Below, in pieces: positions 1 to 12,117 of a stretch of 64,000 nucleotides of DNA. Made by a program: the position numbers and the translations under genes. Numbering within the stretch: position 1 is the stretch's first letter; every line of letters starts with the position of its first letter. The notes under the pieces were generated by a model, which was not told the DNA's origin, did not search any database, and was given only the letters and a program-made list of their open reading frames with translations. The stretch is from Pseudobdellovibrionaceae bacterium (lineage in GTDB: Bacteria; Bdellovibrionota; Bdellovibrionia; Bdellovibrionales; Bdellovibrionaceae), in contig CANFQX010000001.1 of assembly GCA_947449255.1 (NCBI GenBank), positions 62,001 through 126,000 on the forward strand, written 5' to 3'.

Positions 1-90
1 CCTACAGTCATTGTCCAGGGATCAGAGCCAAAAGTCCTGACGCGAATCTGGAAAAATGAAAACCTCGGAACTGCGATTGGAAAAAGGTAA
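1..90 (+). CDS. proB: glutamate 5-kinase, C-terminal end (partial)
   Basis: The first frame is open from base 1 to a TAA at 88-90. The 29 residues have the pattern at the end of the amino-acid kinase domain of glutamate 5-kinase: a Gly-Ser turn, then 'KVLTRIWKNENLGTAIGK', matching the family's 'VL.RI..GE..GT.' closing strand. The protein stops there, so a C-terminal PUA domain is absent, as in the short form of ProB. It phosphorylates glutamate in the first step of proline synthesis. The proA start lies nine bases downstream, the usual proBA arrangement. Identification rests on a short stretch plus context. Confidence 0.75.
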   Translation, partial: PTVIVQGSEPKVLTRIWKNENLGTAIGKR

Positions 91-99
91 AACCACAAA

Positions 100-1410
100 A
101 TGACCACAAACATTCACGAGAAAAAAAATCTCAATGTAAATACAATGCCGTTGCAAAACCGCCTGAGCCAATTGACGGCCACAAAATCCTCACTGCGAAG
201 CCTTTCCTCAGAGCAAAAAAATAAAGTGCTCAGAAATCTAGATCATCAACTCACCAAACGAACCCAAGATATTTTAATAGCCAATCAACAAGATGTTGAA
301 TCCTATAAAATAAGTCCGCATTTTCAGAAAGCTTTTTTAGACCGGCTTATTTTAACACCTGAGCGCATTCGTCAAATGCAAGAAAGCCTGCAAGTTGTGG
401 CCTCCATGACCGATCCGGTGGGAAAAGTTTTTGATTCAAAAACTTTGCCCAATGGCTTGAGGCTTAGCCGAGTTCGCAGCCCTTTGGGTGTGATTTTTTT
501 AATCTTTGAAGCTCGCCCCAATGTGATCACCGATGCCTTTGCTCTCGCTTTTAAGGCTGGCAACGCCTTGATTCTTAAAGGTGGGAAGGAATCTAATAAA
601 ACCAGTCAAATTATTTATCAATTGATCGAAGAAACTTTAAAAGAAGAAAATTTAAATCCACATTTATTTTGGGGCTTAACAGAAACACCCACCGAATCCA
701 CCAGAGAAATCAGTGATTTCTTAATCAGACAAAATAAATTCATAGATGTTTTAATTCCCAGAGGTGGAGATAAACTGATCGAATACGTCAGCCAAAACTC
801 AAACATTCCCATCATCAAAAATGACCGTGGACTGTGCCATATCTATGTTCATGGCGAAGCTGATCTAAAAATGGCTTTAAAAATTCTCGACAATGGTAAA
901 ACTCAAAGACCTAGTGTCTGCAATTCAGTCGAGACCGTCTTGGTGGATGAATCCGTTGCCGCTGATTTTTTACCAGACATGCACCGTGAGTTGAGCGCCA
1001 AGGTCGTTGATTTTTTTGCCTGTGAAAAAACACTTTCGCTTCTTGCCGGCAAAAGTGGACTGCACAAAACGGATTTGAAATCCTTTGACACTGAATATCT
1101 AGATTTAAAATTAAATGTGAAAATCGTCAAAAACATCGACGAGGCCCTCGAGCATATCGAAAGACATGGCTCGCACCATTCTGAAGCCATCATCACAGCT
1201 AACAAAAAATCGGCTCAATATTTTTTATCCAAAGTGGATGCCGCTGCTGTTTATTGGAATGCCTCAACCCGATTTACCGATGGCGGTCAATTTGGAATGG
1301 GCGCTGAAATTGGCATTAGCACCCAAAAGTTGCATGTGCGAGGCCCGGTGGGCTTAGAGGCCCTCACTTCTCTCCGCTGGATTGTCGAGGGCGATGGACA
1401 GATTCGTTAA
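100..1410 (+). CDS. proA: glutamate-5-semialdehyde dehydrogenase (gamma-glutamyl phosphate reductase)
   Basis: A 436-residue protein that reduces gamma-glutamyl phosphate to glutamate semialdehyde with NADPH, the second step of proline synthesis in the cytoplasm. Family landmarks are 'FEARPNV' near residue 137, 'LKGGKE' near 159, and the catalytic cysteine in 'RPSVCNSVETVLVD' (Cys274). The C-terminus 'GPVGLEALTSLRWIVEGDGQIR' is also typical. Length is slightly above the usual 415-420 because of an N-terminal extension of about 15 residues; an internal ATG at residue 16 would give the normal length. It follows proB by nine bases and so is probably co-transcribed. Its stop overlaps the convergent stop of the downstream helicase gene. 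Confidence 0.97.
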   Translation: MTTNIHEKKNLNVNTMPLQNRLSQLTATKSSLRSLSSEQKNKVLRNLDHQLTKRTQDILIANQQDVESYKISPHFQKAFLDRLILTPERIRQMQESLQVVASMTDPVGKVFDSKTLPNGLRLSRVRSPLGVIFLIFEARPNVITDAFALAFKAGNALILKGGKESNKTSQIIYQLIEETLKEENLNPHLFWGLTETPTESTREISDFLIRQNKFIDVLIPRGGDKLIEYVSQNSNIPIIKNDRGLCHIYVHGEADLKMALKILDNGKTQRPSVCNSVETVLVDESVAADFLPDMHRELSAKVVDFFACEKTLSLLAGKSGLHKTDLKSFDTEYLDLKLNVKIVKNIDEALEHIERHGSHHSEAIITANKKSAQYFLSKVDAAAVYWNASTRFTDGGQFGMGAEIGISTQKLHVRGPVGLEALTSLRWIVEGDGQIR

Positions 1411-3131
1411 TCAAAAATTTTTTCTCGCACACTCCAAAAATATTTTTGTTTGCGAGCGATCACGAAAACAGGCTTACGAAATTTTGATTGCAACTTCAGG
1501 ACATCATCCACTGAATGAATAAATATTTTTTGTTCAGGCAATCGCAGGTGCATTCTTGTGAAATTAAAATAAAAAGCCCGCGCGTCCTCAGGGGTGTTGA
1601 TATAAAAATATTCTTTGAGGACTTGAGCATCCACATCGTAATAGTGAACCTCTAGGCGCTGGGACCCTTTTTTATCAAAGCTTGTTTGAAAGGTCATGGT
1701 CTCCACGCGAAGGACATGGGCGTCTTTGAGTGCCATGGCTTCTTTTAGTTTTTTATCATTGTCCACAAGCACATGGCTGCACTCCACACATCCGCGAGCG
1801 GCAATGTCATTCTCAGCGCCACATCGATCGCATTTTTTAAAGCGAAAACGAAATCCACACTTTTCAATTTCTTGGCTGTGGGGATCCTCAAAGGCCCCCT
1901 GACATTTGCGACCATAATGCTCAATCAATTCACCTTCCTCATCGCAAAGACCCCAAAATGAATTGACCACCCCGCACTGGGGGCACAACACTTCGACGGG
2001 AATGGCTTTGCTGTGGGGACGGTCCTCAGCGATTTCTGGTGAATACAAATCATGTCCCTGCCCGGTGTAATCCAAAATCAGACAATCAGTTTTGCCTGGA
2101 CTTAAACGCAATCCACGACCCACAATCTGTTGATACAAGCTGACCGATTCGGTTGGGCGAAGAATTGCAATCACATCCACATGGGGAGCATCAAAACCCG
2201 TCGTCAAAACAGAAACATTCACCAAAAACTTCAATTGCTGTTTTTTAAAGGCCTCAATGATTTCATCCCGCTCAGAATCCGGCGTTTCCCCAGTCACCAA
2301 GGCCGCGATAAAAGTTGGCAAACACTTCATGATTTCGATGGCATGATTCACGGAGCTTGTAAAGATCATGACCCCCTTGCGGTCCAAGGCCATCTCAACA
2401 ATATTTTTGATAATCACCGGAGTGATTCGCTTTTGATCCTTGAGTATTTCTTCAAGATGCGCTTGTACAAAACGCCCACTGTCTAACTTCAGGCTCGAAA
2501 AATCGTAACAGGCCACAGGCGAGTCAATTTTTACTGGCAAAGTCAAAAACTGACTTTTAATTAAATACGCCAGAGACAGTTCATACAGACACTTTTTAAA
2601 AAAGCGCTCCTCTGTTGTGCGCTCAATTTTTTTTGTGCTATGGTGTTGATAAATCCACCCCAAGCCCAAACGGTAGGGAGTTGCCGTGAGCCCTAAAATA
2701 CAGAGCTCTGGATTCTTGCTCTGCAATTTTGAAATGACCTGCAGGTATTGAGTTTCCCCTTGAGTCGAAACGCGGTGACATTCATCGATCACCAACAAGG
2801 AATAGTCTTCGAAAAAATTCTCTTCAGCACGAGCGATCGACTGAACGCTGCCAAAAATAACTTTCTCATCCGTCTCTTTGCGGTTGAGTCCTGCTGAGTA
2901 AATTCCTGCCTTCAAATCAAAAGTGATAAACTTAGCATAATTCTGCTCTACAAGTTCACGGACATGGGCCAGGACGAGCACACGCCCCCTTGCCAGACGC
3001 GCTAATTCTGCGATGACAAGACTTTTCCCGGCCCCCGTGGGCAAAACAATAACGCCAGGCGATTTCTCCCGGCGAAAGTGCTGCAGAGTGCTCTGTACAG
3101 CTTCTTGCTGATAGGGGCGTAGTTCGTACAA
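1407..3131 (-). CDS. RadD/YejH-like DEAD/DEAH-box (SF2) helicase with zinc ribbons
   Basis: An SF2 helicase of about 575 residues. In longest-frame numbering, Walker A 'PTGAGKS' is at 36-42, the DEAH-type box reads 'DECH' at 121-124, motif III is 'GLTATPYRLG', and motif VI is 'QIVGRGLRLSPGKTDCLILDY'. After the helicase core there are CxxC pairs ('CPQCG', 'CDRCG', 'CVEC'), consistent with zinc-binding ribbons. Size and order fit RadD (YejH), a DNA-repair ATPase, but assignment beyond the family is inference. No ATG fits the start. I chose TTG at 3131 because GGAG precedes it at good spacing; a TTG at 3146 is the alternative. It lies 54 bases downstream of katG on the same strand. Confidence 0.85.
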   Translation of the reverse strand: MYELRPYQQEAVQSTLQHFRREKSPGVIVLPTGAGKSLVIAELARLARGRVLVLAHVRELVEQNYAKFITFDLKAGIYSAGLNRKETDEKVIFGSVQSIARAEENFFEDYSLLVIDECHRVSTQGETQYLQVISKLQSKNPELCILGLTATPYRLGLGWIYQHHSTKKIERTTEERFFKKCLYELSLAYLIKSQFLTLPVKIDSPVACYDFSSLKLDSGRFVQAHLEEILKDQKRITPVIIKNIVEMALDRKGVMIFTSSVNHAIEIMKCLPTFIAALVTGETPDSERDEIIEAFKKQQLKFLVNVSVLTTGFDAPHVDVIAILRPTESVSLYQQIVGRGLRLSPGKTDCLILDYTGQGHDLYSPEIAEDRPHSKAIPVEVLCPQCGVVNSFWGLCDEEGELIEHYGRKCQGAFEDPHSQEIEKCGFRFRFKKCDRCGAENDIAARGCVECSHVLVDNDKKLKEAMALKDAHVLRVETMTFQTSFDKKGSQRLEVHYYDVDAQVLKEYFYINTPEDARAFYFNFTRMHLRLPEQKIFIHSVDDVLKLQSKFRKPVFVIARKQKYFWSVREKIFD

Positions 3132-3184
3132 AAACACTCCACTCAATATTTAATAAAATAAAACCGGCATGGCCTTCATGACAC

Positions 3185-5512
<2,328 letters not shown>

Positions 5513-5767
5513 CTAAGGGACAGTCTTGAACCAATCAACGCCTTTTTTAACACAAACCAACGGCCCCGAATCTGATGTATTTAATGTCAGCGGACAATCC
5601 GATTTAAGGTAGTAATTTAAATTATGATTTCCTTCCGGTTCTTTTCATTCTCAAATTGAGACAATGCCACATTTCGTCCTCCCACTGCCAAAATTATTAA
5701 CAACGGCAAGGCCTCAGCTGCAAATCCATTGAGTTCAATTGGCTCGAATTGTGAAATGACTTCTGGT

Positions 5768-8350
5768 ATGAAAAAAATGAATCTAATTTTATCAAGCCTG
5801 TTTCTATTTATAGCCGCACTTTTTCCAACCAGTGGATGGGCTGGTAAGTGGGACCAAACCCTCCCCCTTCAATCCACTGAAGACAAGGCCCAGGCTTTTC
5901 TAAAAATAAGCGCCCTCATTCCTTCATTGTCTGACGGAGCCGTTCGATATGCCTTTGACCCTCTAGCCCTCTTGAGTCATCAAGTTCAAGTCGAAGATCT
6001 ACTGAAGGAAAATTCTCTTTTTCAAAATCTGAAGCGGAATCACAAAGATCTTCTTGAATTTGCAATTTATGATGAAAAAAGAAACACTGATGGAAAAGGA
6101 CAGCCCCATGAAGCCACTGAAAAAGAAACTCTGTGGAAGTCCTGGCAAAACAACTCCGCACAAAGAGTTCAATCCATGGGACTGCAAAATGAAAAGGACC
6201 TGAGCGCTGAGATCAAAAAAACCTTAGCTTCACCCATGCTAGGAAAAAGCCAAAGCATTGCTGTGGGCCTATCGCAAATTCTTCCGCCACAATTTAAAAA
6301 AACATTCTTCGCAGCAAAACTTGACGAGAAAATTTCAATACTCACTGAACACCTCCCCGACGAAGTCGTCGCCCATGGATTCTCGCCAGGTAAAGTGGGC
6401 TGGCAAGACACCGAAATCTCCAAAGCGGTCATTATCGACAGACTGCAGGAAGCACTCTCAGTCGAACAGCATTTGTCAGTTCTTATGGTCCACGATTATT
6501 CAACGCGCATGAATATCATCACCCCGCAGGATTATGTTACAAAAATGGGGCTAAGCCCCGAACAGACAAAAACAGCGCAAAACTGGTTCAACACAAATAT
6601 CGCAAAATTAATCCCCAATGAAGTCCGTCCCGCCGAGGTGCTTCTTAGACTCAAGGAAATCCCGCCAGTCGTTGCCATGTTTCGAGGATTTGCCGGAAAT
6701 GATTGCTCCACCTCCTGCAGTTTTCCTTTTGTGAACTCACCCAATGAATTCACTTTCTTAGTGACTGATGCCAAGGGAGGAGTCAAGGGCTACACCCAGG
6801 CAACAAAGGTTTCTGTTGGCGGCAAAGACAGTCTTTATTTACACACCATTGCGGGTCCTCGCATTTCAACATCGGACGCCCTGGCCATCATACAAACTTT
6901 CAACAACAAAAAAGTTGCTCTGGGCTTTTCAGAAATCATTTTGCCCCTGATATCCAAAGTCGATGCTCTGGTGAACTTTATCCCCGTCCGTGAGGCCATC
7001 AAGCACGTGGCCACCGATCAGCGCGTGCAAATCGATTACCAAGACAGTCCTTTAAGAGCTCAATTCAAAGCCACTTTCGAAATCACAAAATCTTATGATG
7101 ATGCGGACAACAACACTGAAGGCTTAAAGATCGATTCTAAAAAGCTCAATTTATCCCTCAATATACAATCCCTGCCTTCGCCCTCTCTGGGTGACATCAA
7201 CACCACCATTGAGAAAAATAGTCTGGTGCCCATTTTACTGCAATTGGCCAAAAAGAAGGACCACAACAGTTTGATGATTGAGGCCTTGGCCCCCCACGCT
7301 GGCGCCACTTTAGCCGATGTCAATCGTTGGTCAAATGCCATTCGCAATTACACTAAACTTCCAATCGCACAATTTATCGAAAACGTTGAATCAAACTTCA
7401 AAGAAAACGGCATTGTTTTTAAAGAGGCTTATTTCAAAAAAAATATTTCCCTGATTGCCTCAGGATTGCTCAGCTCCCCCGACCTGATCGCTGATCGAAA
7501 ATTAACCCTCACAGTTTTGCAGACTCTTTTAGAGCAAAGAGAGTATGCTCAGGCCGAGCTTTTTCTTGTCTCCAATCCTGATTTTTTAACCGATGATCAT
7601 TTATTAGACTCTTTTTTTAGGGCCTTCTACAATGATGTTCATGAGGCTAATTTTAAACCTGCCACAATTTTAATCTCTGCATTAAAGAAAAATCCCCGTG
7701 GCCTCTTTAGCAACCCTGAACTGCTCAAAATTCTCTGTAAATCAGTCAAGGCTCGCCAGGCCCTCGGTGATTTTTTGCCAGGAAACAAATCCTGGATGAG
7801 CCTCCTACCTGCCGAATTGAAAGCCACTCTGCAAGAGACAATTCAGAAAAAAATAAATTTGCGCGATCGCTTTATTTCAGCGTTCGCTGTGACAAAAAAT
7901 GATATTGAATTTAAAAACACGATCGCAAGTTTTTACCAGGAAGCTTCGGATCAAGGACTCAGCCAACAAAATGTCGACGATATGCAAAAGCAAATCTATC
8001 TCGCCACGGTCAATCATCTCTTGGAAATTCACCCGACAACCACAATCAGCTCCGTGTTTAATTTTCTTTCAAGAAATAGGATCAATGACGAGCTCTGCGA
8101 CCGCAAGCTGCGCCAAATGCTGCCTGTGGCTTTAAGAATCGGCCCCAGCAACCACGTTAACTTTTATCTCGAGGTCGCAGCCAAACTCAAAGAGAATATT
8201 AAAAACCCAAGTGCCTTTGATAAACTGATTGAAGATTCAATATCATCACGCCCTGACCGGCAGCTGTTGAAACTGACTAATTCAAAATTATTCCCCAGCC
8301 TCAACTGGAAAGGGCTGTCTAAATTTCGCTGTGAAATGATTTTTCAGTAG
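5768..8350 (+). CDS. large secreted protein of unknown function
   Basis: About 860 residues. The frame opens at a TTG (5729), but a typical signal peptide begins at the ATG at 5768 (MKKMNLILSSLFLFIAA, cleavage near 'GWAG'), so that start was chosen. The mature protein is hydrophilic with alternating helical segments. One distinctive segment near residues 305-375 reads 'FRGFAGNDCSTSCSFPF', then 'FLVTDAKGGVKGYTQATKV' and 'YLHTIAGPRIS', suggesting a compact domain with a Cys pair, possibly disulfide-bonded. The C-terminal half looks like a helical repeat array. I do not recognise the family. It is likely periplasmic or exported and appears to be transcribed alone, with a strong inverted repeat just after its stop. 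Confidence 0.8.
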   Translation: MKKMNLILSSLFLFIAALFPTSGWAGKWDQTLPLQSTEDKAQAFLKISALIPSLSDGAVRYAFDPLALLSHQVQVEDLLKENSLFQNLKRNHKDLLEFAIYDEKRNTDGKGQPHEATEKETLWKSWQNNSAQRVQSMGLQNEKDLSAEIKKTLASPMLGKSQSIAVGLSQILPPQFKKTFFAAKLDEKISILTEHLPDEVVAHGFSPGKVGWQDTEISKAVIIDRLQEALSVEQHLSVLMVHDYSTRMNIITPQDYVTKMGLSPEQTKTAQNWFNTNIAKLIPNEVRPAEVLLRLKEIPPVVAMFRGFAGNDCSTSCSFPFVNSPNEFTFLVTDAKGGVKGYTQATKVSVGGKDSLYLHTIAGPRISTSDALAIIQTFNNKKVALGFSEIILPLISKVDALVNFIPVREAIKHVATDQRVQIDYQDSPLRAQFKATFEITKSYDDADNNTEGLKIDSKKLNLSLNIQSLPSPSLGDINTTIEKNSLVPILLQLAKKKDHNSLMIEALAPHAGATLADVNRWSNAIRNYTKLPIAQFIENVESNFKENGIVFKEAYFKKNISLIASGLLSSPDLIADRKLTLTVLQTLLEQREYAQAELFLVSNPDFLTDDHLLDSFFRAFYNDVHEANFKPATILISALKKNPRGLFSNPELLKILCKSVKARQALGDFLPGNKSWMSLLPAELKATLQETIQKKINLRDRFISAFAVTKNDIEFKNTIASFYQEASDQGLSQQNVDDMQKQIYLATVNHLLEIHPTTTISSVFNFLSRNRINDELCDRKLRQMLPVALRIGPSNHVNFYLEVAAKLKENIKNPSAFDKLIEDSISSRPDRQLLKLTNSKLFPSLNWKGLSKFRCEMIFQ

Positions 8351-8356
8351 ACGGGC

Positions 8357-8384
8357 ATCAAGCGATTTTCAAAAATCGCTTGAT
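8357..8384. terminator. perfect inverted repeat after the secreted-protein gene
   Basis: Two 13-base arms (8357-8369 and 8372-8384, core AAGCGATTTT) pair perfectly around two bases, six bases after the stop at 8350. It lies between two convergent genes. There is no long T tract, so it is a plausible but atypical terminator. Confidence 0.5.
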
Positions 8385-8455
8385 TAAGAAATATTATGTT
8401 ACATTAATTTCAAAGAATCCAAGATGGCCTAAGCTTCAAGAATTCAATTTTTTAC

Positions 8456-9112
8456 TTAATTCCCACGAACCGCAGGCTTAGGAATTTTACTGCTGTTTTT
8501 CTTCGTGCTGACAAACTTCAAGCGACTATAGACCAGCAGATGACTCGACTCAGACATTTCATAGTCCTTCGTCAGTTCAAAGCCTTGCTTAGCCATAGCC
8601 TTGTTCACGTCTTCAAAAGACCTGATGCCACTGAGAGGATCCTTGGCGCGCAAGGATTGATCCAGCTCTTCGTTGCTAGGTGATGTGAATTTTCCTTCGT
8701 AGTTAAAAGGACCATAAATGAGCACTTTGCCGTTTTCCTGCAATCGACCACTCACCATTTTCATGAGAGTCTTGCATTCTTTCCAATGCATGACATGGAA
8801 GGTATTGGCGGTGTAGATCATATCGTAGGTGAAGTTCGCAAATTCATCCATTCCCACTTGCAACTTGTGGGGGGGCCTCAGATTGGGGATTCTGCTTTCT
8901 TGAATGCTCCGATTCAGAGCCGGCAGCATTTCTATTTGTTCCGTGGCCGTCCACTCCAGGTGAGGAAAAAAGGGTGCTAAATAAATAGCGTGCTGTCCAG
9001 AGCCCGCACCAATTTCCAACAGGCGTTCGTGGTGATTGCGAACCACTTCTTTAAAGACTTTAAGAAGGGACTCTTTACTGCTATTGAAGGAATCTGAAAA
9101 TGGCATGGTCAT
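8456..9112 (-). CDS. DUF938-family SAM-dependent methyltransferase
   Basis: A class I methyltransferase of about 218 residues. SAM motif I is 'LLEIGAGSGQHAIYLAPFFP', followed by 'WTATEQ' and 'MIYTANTFHVMHWKECKTLM'. These match the DUF938 (METTL26-like) family, whose substrate is not known to me. The longest frame starts at 9172, but the ATG at 9112 is preceded by AAGGATAG, and the resulting 'MTMPFSDSFNSSKE' aligns with the usual family start. It is convergent with the upstream secreted-protein gene and appears monocistronic. Confidence 0.88.
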   Translation of the reverse strand: MTMPFSDSFNSSKESLLKVFKEVVRNHHERLLEIGAGSGQHAIYLAPFFPHLEWTATEQIEMLPALNRSIQESRIPNLRPPHKLQVGMDEFANFTYDMIYTANTFHVMHWKECKTLMKMVSGRLQENGKVLIYGPFNYEGKFTSPSNEELDQSLRAKDPLSGIRSFEDVNKAMAKQGFELTKDYEMSESSHLLVYSRLKFVSTKKNSSKIPKPAVRGN

Positions 9113-9309
9113 GGCTATCCTTAGGGTGAGCGAGGGAAAGTAAGTCATAGCCGCACTGCCACTACCGAGCAACGAATATAAATAAAAAAATGGCCTTCAG
9201 AAGAGATCCTTAAGAGAATTTACTGCCATCCACTCCCCCCCTTTTGTTTTATCTGCCCGATGAAGCCTAGGATCGTGACATCAGAAATTTTTTTTGTTAA
9301 GTCAGTCCT

Positions 9310-10212
9310 ATGTTTATAGACGTGCCCCCACTAATTTATGCTCTCCTAGCGACTCTGTGTTTTTCCTATTCAAGCACTATTTTTACAGAGTTCGCTCGTA
9401 AAATTTCGCCTTTTTGGATGAACAGCTTTAAAGCCTTTGTAGCCTTAGTCGCTTTTTCAATGACTCTGCTTTTGGTCCAAGATTGGACTGCGCCAGACAT
9501 CAAAACAATGATTGCTTTGTTGAGCTCTGGCTTTATTGGACTGATGATTGGCGACATCTTTATGCTGCATGCGATGAAAGATTTAGGCGCTTCTCGCATG
9601 CTGATGATCTTTGGACTGCAGCCTTTTATTCTTGGAGTTGCGGGTTACTACCTCTTTTCACAGAATTTTTCAGTGATGAAGTTTTTAGGTGTTTTTCTGA
9701 TGCTGTGCTGTCTTTACACGATCAGCTTGGAAAGTTATAAAAAAAATGGCCACTGGCAATTCCGAGGGATGCTGTTTGGATTGATTGCAATCTCTCTGGA
9801 TGCGGTTGGAGTTCTCTTGTCACGATATGGCTTTGAAGCCACGCCAGGAATATCTTCCGCCCAAGTCAATTTCATTCGATGTGTTGGGGCTGTTGTAGGT
9901 TTTTTTATCATCAATTCAACCTTTCATCGCACCGAAGGACATGTGTCTTTTCAGCCGGTGTGGAGTGGCCTGACTAAAAACGAAAAATTTCGCATTATTA
10001 TGTCCGTGCTCGGTGGAACTTACTGTTCCCTGATGTTGTACCTGATCGCCGTGTCCAAGGGACAACTGAGTGTTGTTTCTTCAGTCAATGTCACGGGACC
10101 AATGTTTGCAGGTTTGTTTGAGTGTGTACGCTCGCGAAGAAGGCCCAGCTTTTACCTCCTTCTTGCATTTACATTCTTTATAGGTGGCTTCATTATTTTT
10201 TCACAAGTGTAG
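9310..10212 (+). CDS. EamA/DMT-superfamily permease
   Basis: A 300-residue integral membrane protein with about ten hydrophobic helices arranged as two EamA-like halves (roughly residues 5-140 and 150-298). The first half contains 'GLMIGDIFMLHAMKDLGASRMLMIFGLQPF' and the second a corresponding 'AVSKGQLSVVSSVNVTGPMFAGLFE', both typical of drug/metabolite transporters. The substrate cannot be read from the sequence. It converges on the next gene with only seven bases between stops, with no room for a conventional separate terminator. Confidence 0.88.
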   Translation: MFIDVPPLIYALLATLCFSYSSTIFTEFARKISPFWMNSFKAFVALVAFSMTLLLVQDWTAPDIKTMIALLSSGFIGLMIGDIFMLHAMKDLGASRMLMIFGLQPFILGVAGYYLFSQNFSVMKFLGVFLMLCCLYTISLESYKKNGHWQFRGMLFGLIAISLDAVGVLLSRYGFEATPGISSAQVNFIRCVGAVVGFFIINSTFHRTEGHVSFQPVWSGLTKNEKFRIIMSVLGGTYCSLMLYLIAVSKGQLSVVSSVNVTGPMFAGLFECVRSRRRPSFYLLLAFTFFIGGFIIFSQV

Positions 10213-10219
10213 AAAAAAA

Positions 10220-11002
10220 TTAAAGAGCTTGATAAATCATTTCAACGGCCAGATCAAAATCATCCCCGTCATCATCATTCAATTTGACCCCATCGCTCTT
10301 CCACCATCTTGGACTTTCAGGATGAGCACCGGTGACGACAACTTTACCTTGGCCATATTTTGCCGACACTGTGGCGGGCAAACCGTTCGGGTATAAAGCT
10401 AAAATTTGATATTGAGAAACATAGATTTCATTTGCACTTGGCGGTATGAAATAGGGTCCACCTTCCCAATAAATTTTGCGAGGTCGGCCTTGCCAATTGA
10501 GCGTCAACAATTCGATCTCATTTTTAACGTTCTCATACAGCAGATTTTTTCCAGGCAACATCGACAATCCAAAATTTCCTGTGTCAGCGATAACTTCGGT
10601 TGCAAAGAAGCCTCCGGCACAAAATCCCACATAACCGCCACCATTAAATACAAATTCTTTGATCATTTTTTTGAGTCTAGGATTCATGGACTTCGATGCT
10701 GTACTGGCTCCACCACCCGGTTGAATCCAGACAGCGGCCTCTTTAAAAACTTCAGCCCTGCTTTCATTGGGGCCAATGTAAACAGGTCTAAGCCCGGCCA
10801 ATTTGGCCATGTCTGCCGCCGCCTCCGAGCAATCTTCTTCACAACTTCCGGGCCCTTTATAGACCAAGGCAACTTTGCCCATTTTATTGGCATCTACGCT
10901 AGCTCTATGAGTCCGAGCTTCGCTCGCGAAATTTAAAGCAGATATAAGAATGAAAATGATCGAAAACTTAGAAATAGGATTTAAAAACATCTTTGAACCC
11001 AC
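10220..11002 (-). CDS. secreted BPL_N-type glutamine-amidotransferase-like protein
   Basis: A 260-residue protein with an N-terminal signal peptide (hydrophobic residues 12-27). A class I amidotransferase-like fold of the biotin-protein-ligase N-terminal type follows: 'VALVYKGPGSCEEDCSEAA', 'WIQPGGGAS' and the nucleophile elbow 'GYVGFCAGGFFA' with Cys128. Later segments 'YWEGGPYF' and 'YGQGKVVVTGAHPESPRWW' also fit the family. No biotin-ligase catalytic domain is attached, so a ligase role is unlikely; function and substrate are unknown. An ATG four codons downstream (10990) is an alternative start. Confidence 0.82.
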   Translation of the reverse strand: MGSKMFLNPISKFSIIFILISALNFASEARTHRASVDANKMGKVALVYKGPGSCEEDCSEAAADMAKLAGLRPVYIGPNESRAEVFKEAAVWIQPGGGASTASKSMNPRLKKMIKEFVFNGGGYVGFCAGGFFATEVIADTGNFGLSMLPGKNLLYENVKNEIELLTLNWQGRPRKIYWEGGPYFIPPSANEIYVSQYQILALYPNGLPATVSAKYGQGKVVVTGAHPESPRWWKSDGVKLNDDDGDDFDLAVEMIYQAL

Positions 11003-11236
11003 GCCATTTCTTTAGATAGAGAATTTATCCGTTTAAATATTTTTTTTAAAGCTATAAGGTAAAACTTTGAAACTTGCCAGGCCTCATTCTTGCCTACCGC
11101 AGAAACTTCTGATGAAGAGTCTCACTGCAATTTTTTAGATCATGAGACTTGCTAGAGCTCGGCAACCCTGTTATTACTTTTTTTGCCTGCAGATTTGTGC
11201 TTAAACTAAAGATCAATTTCACCAAAGGACTTCACC

Positions 11237-12115
11237 ATGATATCTCCTCAATGGGCCTTAGCACTGGGCATCGTGCTGTCTTTTATCATCGTTAAATATC
11301 CCTCGCTGCAATTGAAGGCCAAAATCAGTGGAGCCAAACTGCTTCAAATCAGCATCGTACTTCTGGGGTCTTCACTCAATTTTAGCTCAGTCCTCAAGCA
11401 GGGCGCTTCGGGGGCCCTTGTCACATTCATCAGTATTTCACTCGTATTCTGTGTTGGCGTCGTTGGAATGAAGCTACTTAAAATCGATAAAAAACTGGGT
11501 CTCTTAATCACAATGGGGACCGCTATTTGTGGAGGCAGCGCCATAGGTGCTCTTGCGCCGGTGCTCGCAGCTGAATCTGTTGTTATTACAATTTCTATTG
11601 CCATTGTCTTTATTCTGAATGCTTTGGCCGTTTTTATATTTCCACCTTTAGGCTCACTTCTGCACTTGTCACAAAGTGATTTTGGTCTGTGGTGTGCATT
11701 AGCAATCCACGATACAAGCTCCGTGGTTGCTGCATCGTCCATTTACGGACAAGAAGCTTTAGCGATGGCAACAACCATTAAGTTGACCCGTGCCCTTTGG
11801 ATTATTCCCATCACGGTTATTTTTGGTTTTATTGAAAGAAAAAAAGACAACGTCATCTCCTTCCCATGGTTTGTGTTGGGCTTCCTGGCCATGTCTCTGG
11901 CCTTCACCTTCATTGGACCTCTGGAAGAATATAAAACTCTCTTTCAGATGATTTCCAAAACTGGTTTTGCCATCACCCTTTTTCTGATTGGCTTATCCTT
12001 TGATCTCAATAAAATTAGAAAAGTCGGCAGCAAACCCTTTATTTTTGGTTTTGGCCTGTGGGTTTTAGTGATTGCAACTTCATTACTCTACATCACAAAG
12101 GGCTTTGCAAACTAA
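11237..12115 (+). CDS. YeiH-family putative sulfate exporter (UPF0324)
   Basis: A 292-residue polytopic membrane protein. Conserved family segments include 'GTAICGGSAIGALAPVLAA' near residue 95 and 'WCALAIHDTSSVVAASSIYG' near 155, with roughly nine or ten transmembrane helices. It is a little shorter than the usual 330-350 residues, mainly at the N-terminus. AAAGGA precedes the ATG at good spacing, supporting this start. The transported molecule is not established; 'sulfate exporter' is only the family label. Its stop is two bases from that of the convergent smr-type gene. Confidence 0.9.
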   Translation: MISPQWALALGIVLSFIIVKYPSLQLKAKISGAKLLQISIVLLGSSLNFSSVLKQGASGALVTFISISLVFCVGVVGMKLLKIDKKLGLLITMGTAICGGSAIGALAPVLAAESVVITISIAIVFILNALAVFIFPPLGSLLHLSQSDFGLWCALAIHDTSSVVAASSIYGQEALAMATTIKLTRALWIIPITVIFGFIERKKDNVISFPWFVLGFLAMSLAFTFIGPLEEYKTLFQMISKTGFAITLFLIGLSFDLNKIRKVGSKPFIFGFGLWVLVIATSLLYITKGFAN

Positions 12116-12117
12116 GT

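Noticed and set aside
10406-10936. 176-residue frame antisense to the BPL_N gene
   Set aside because: Composition and motifs support the sense gene with its signal peptide and Cys nucleophile; the antisense frame has none.
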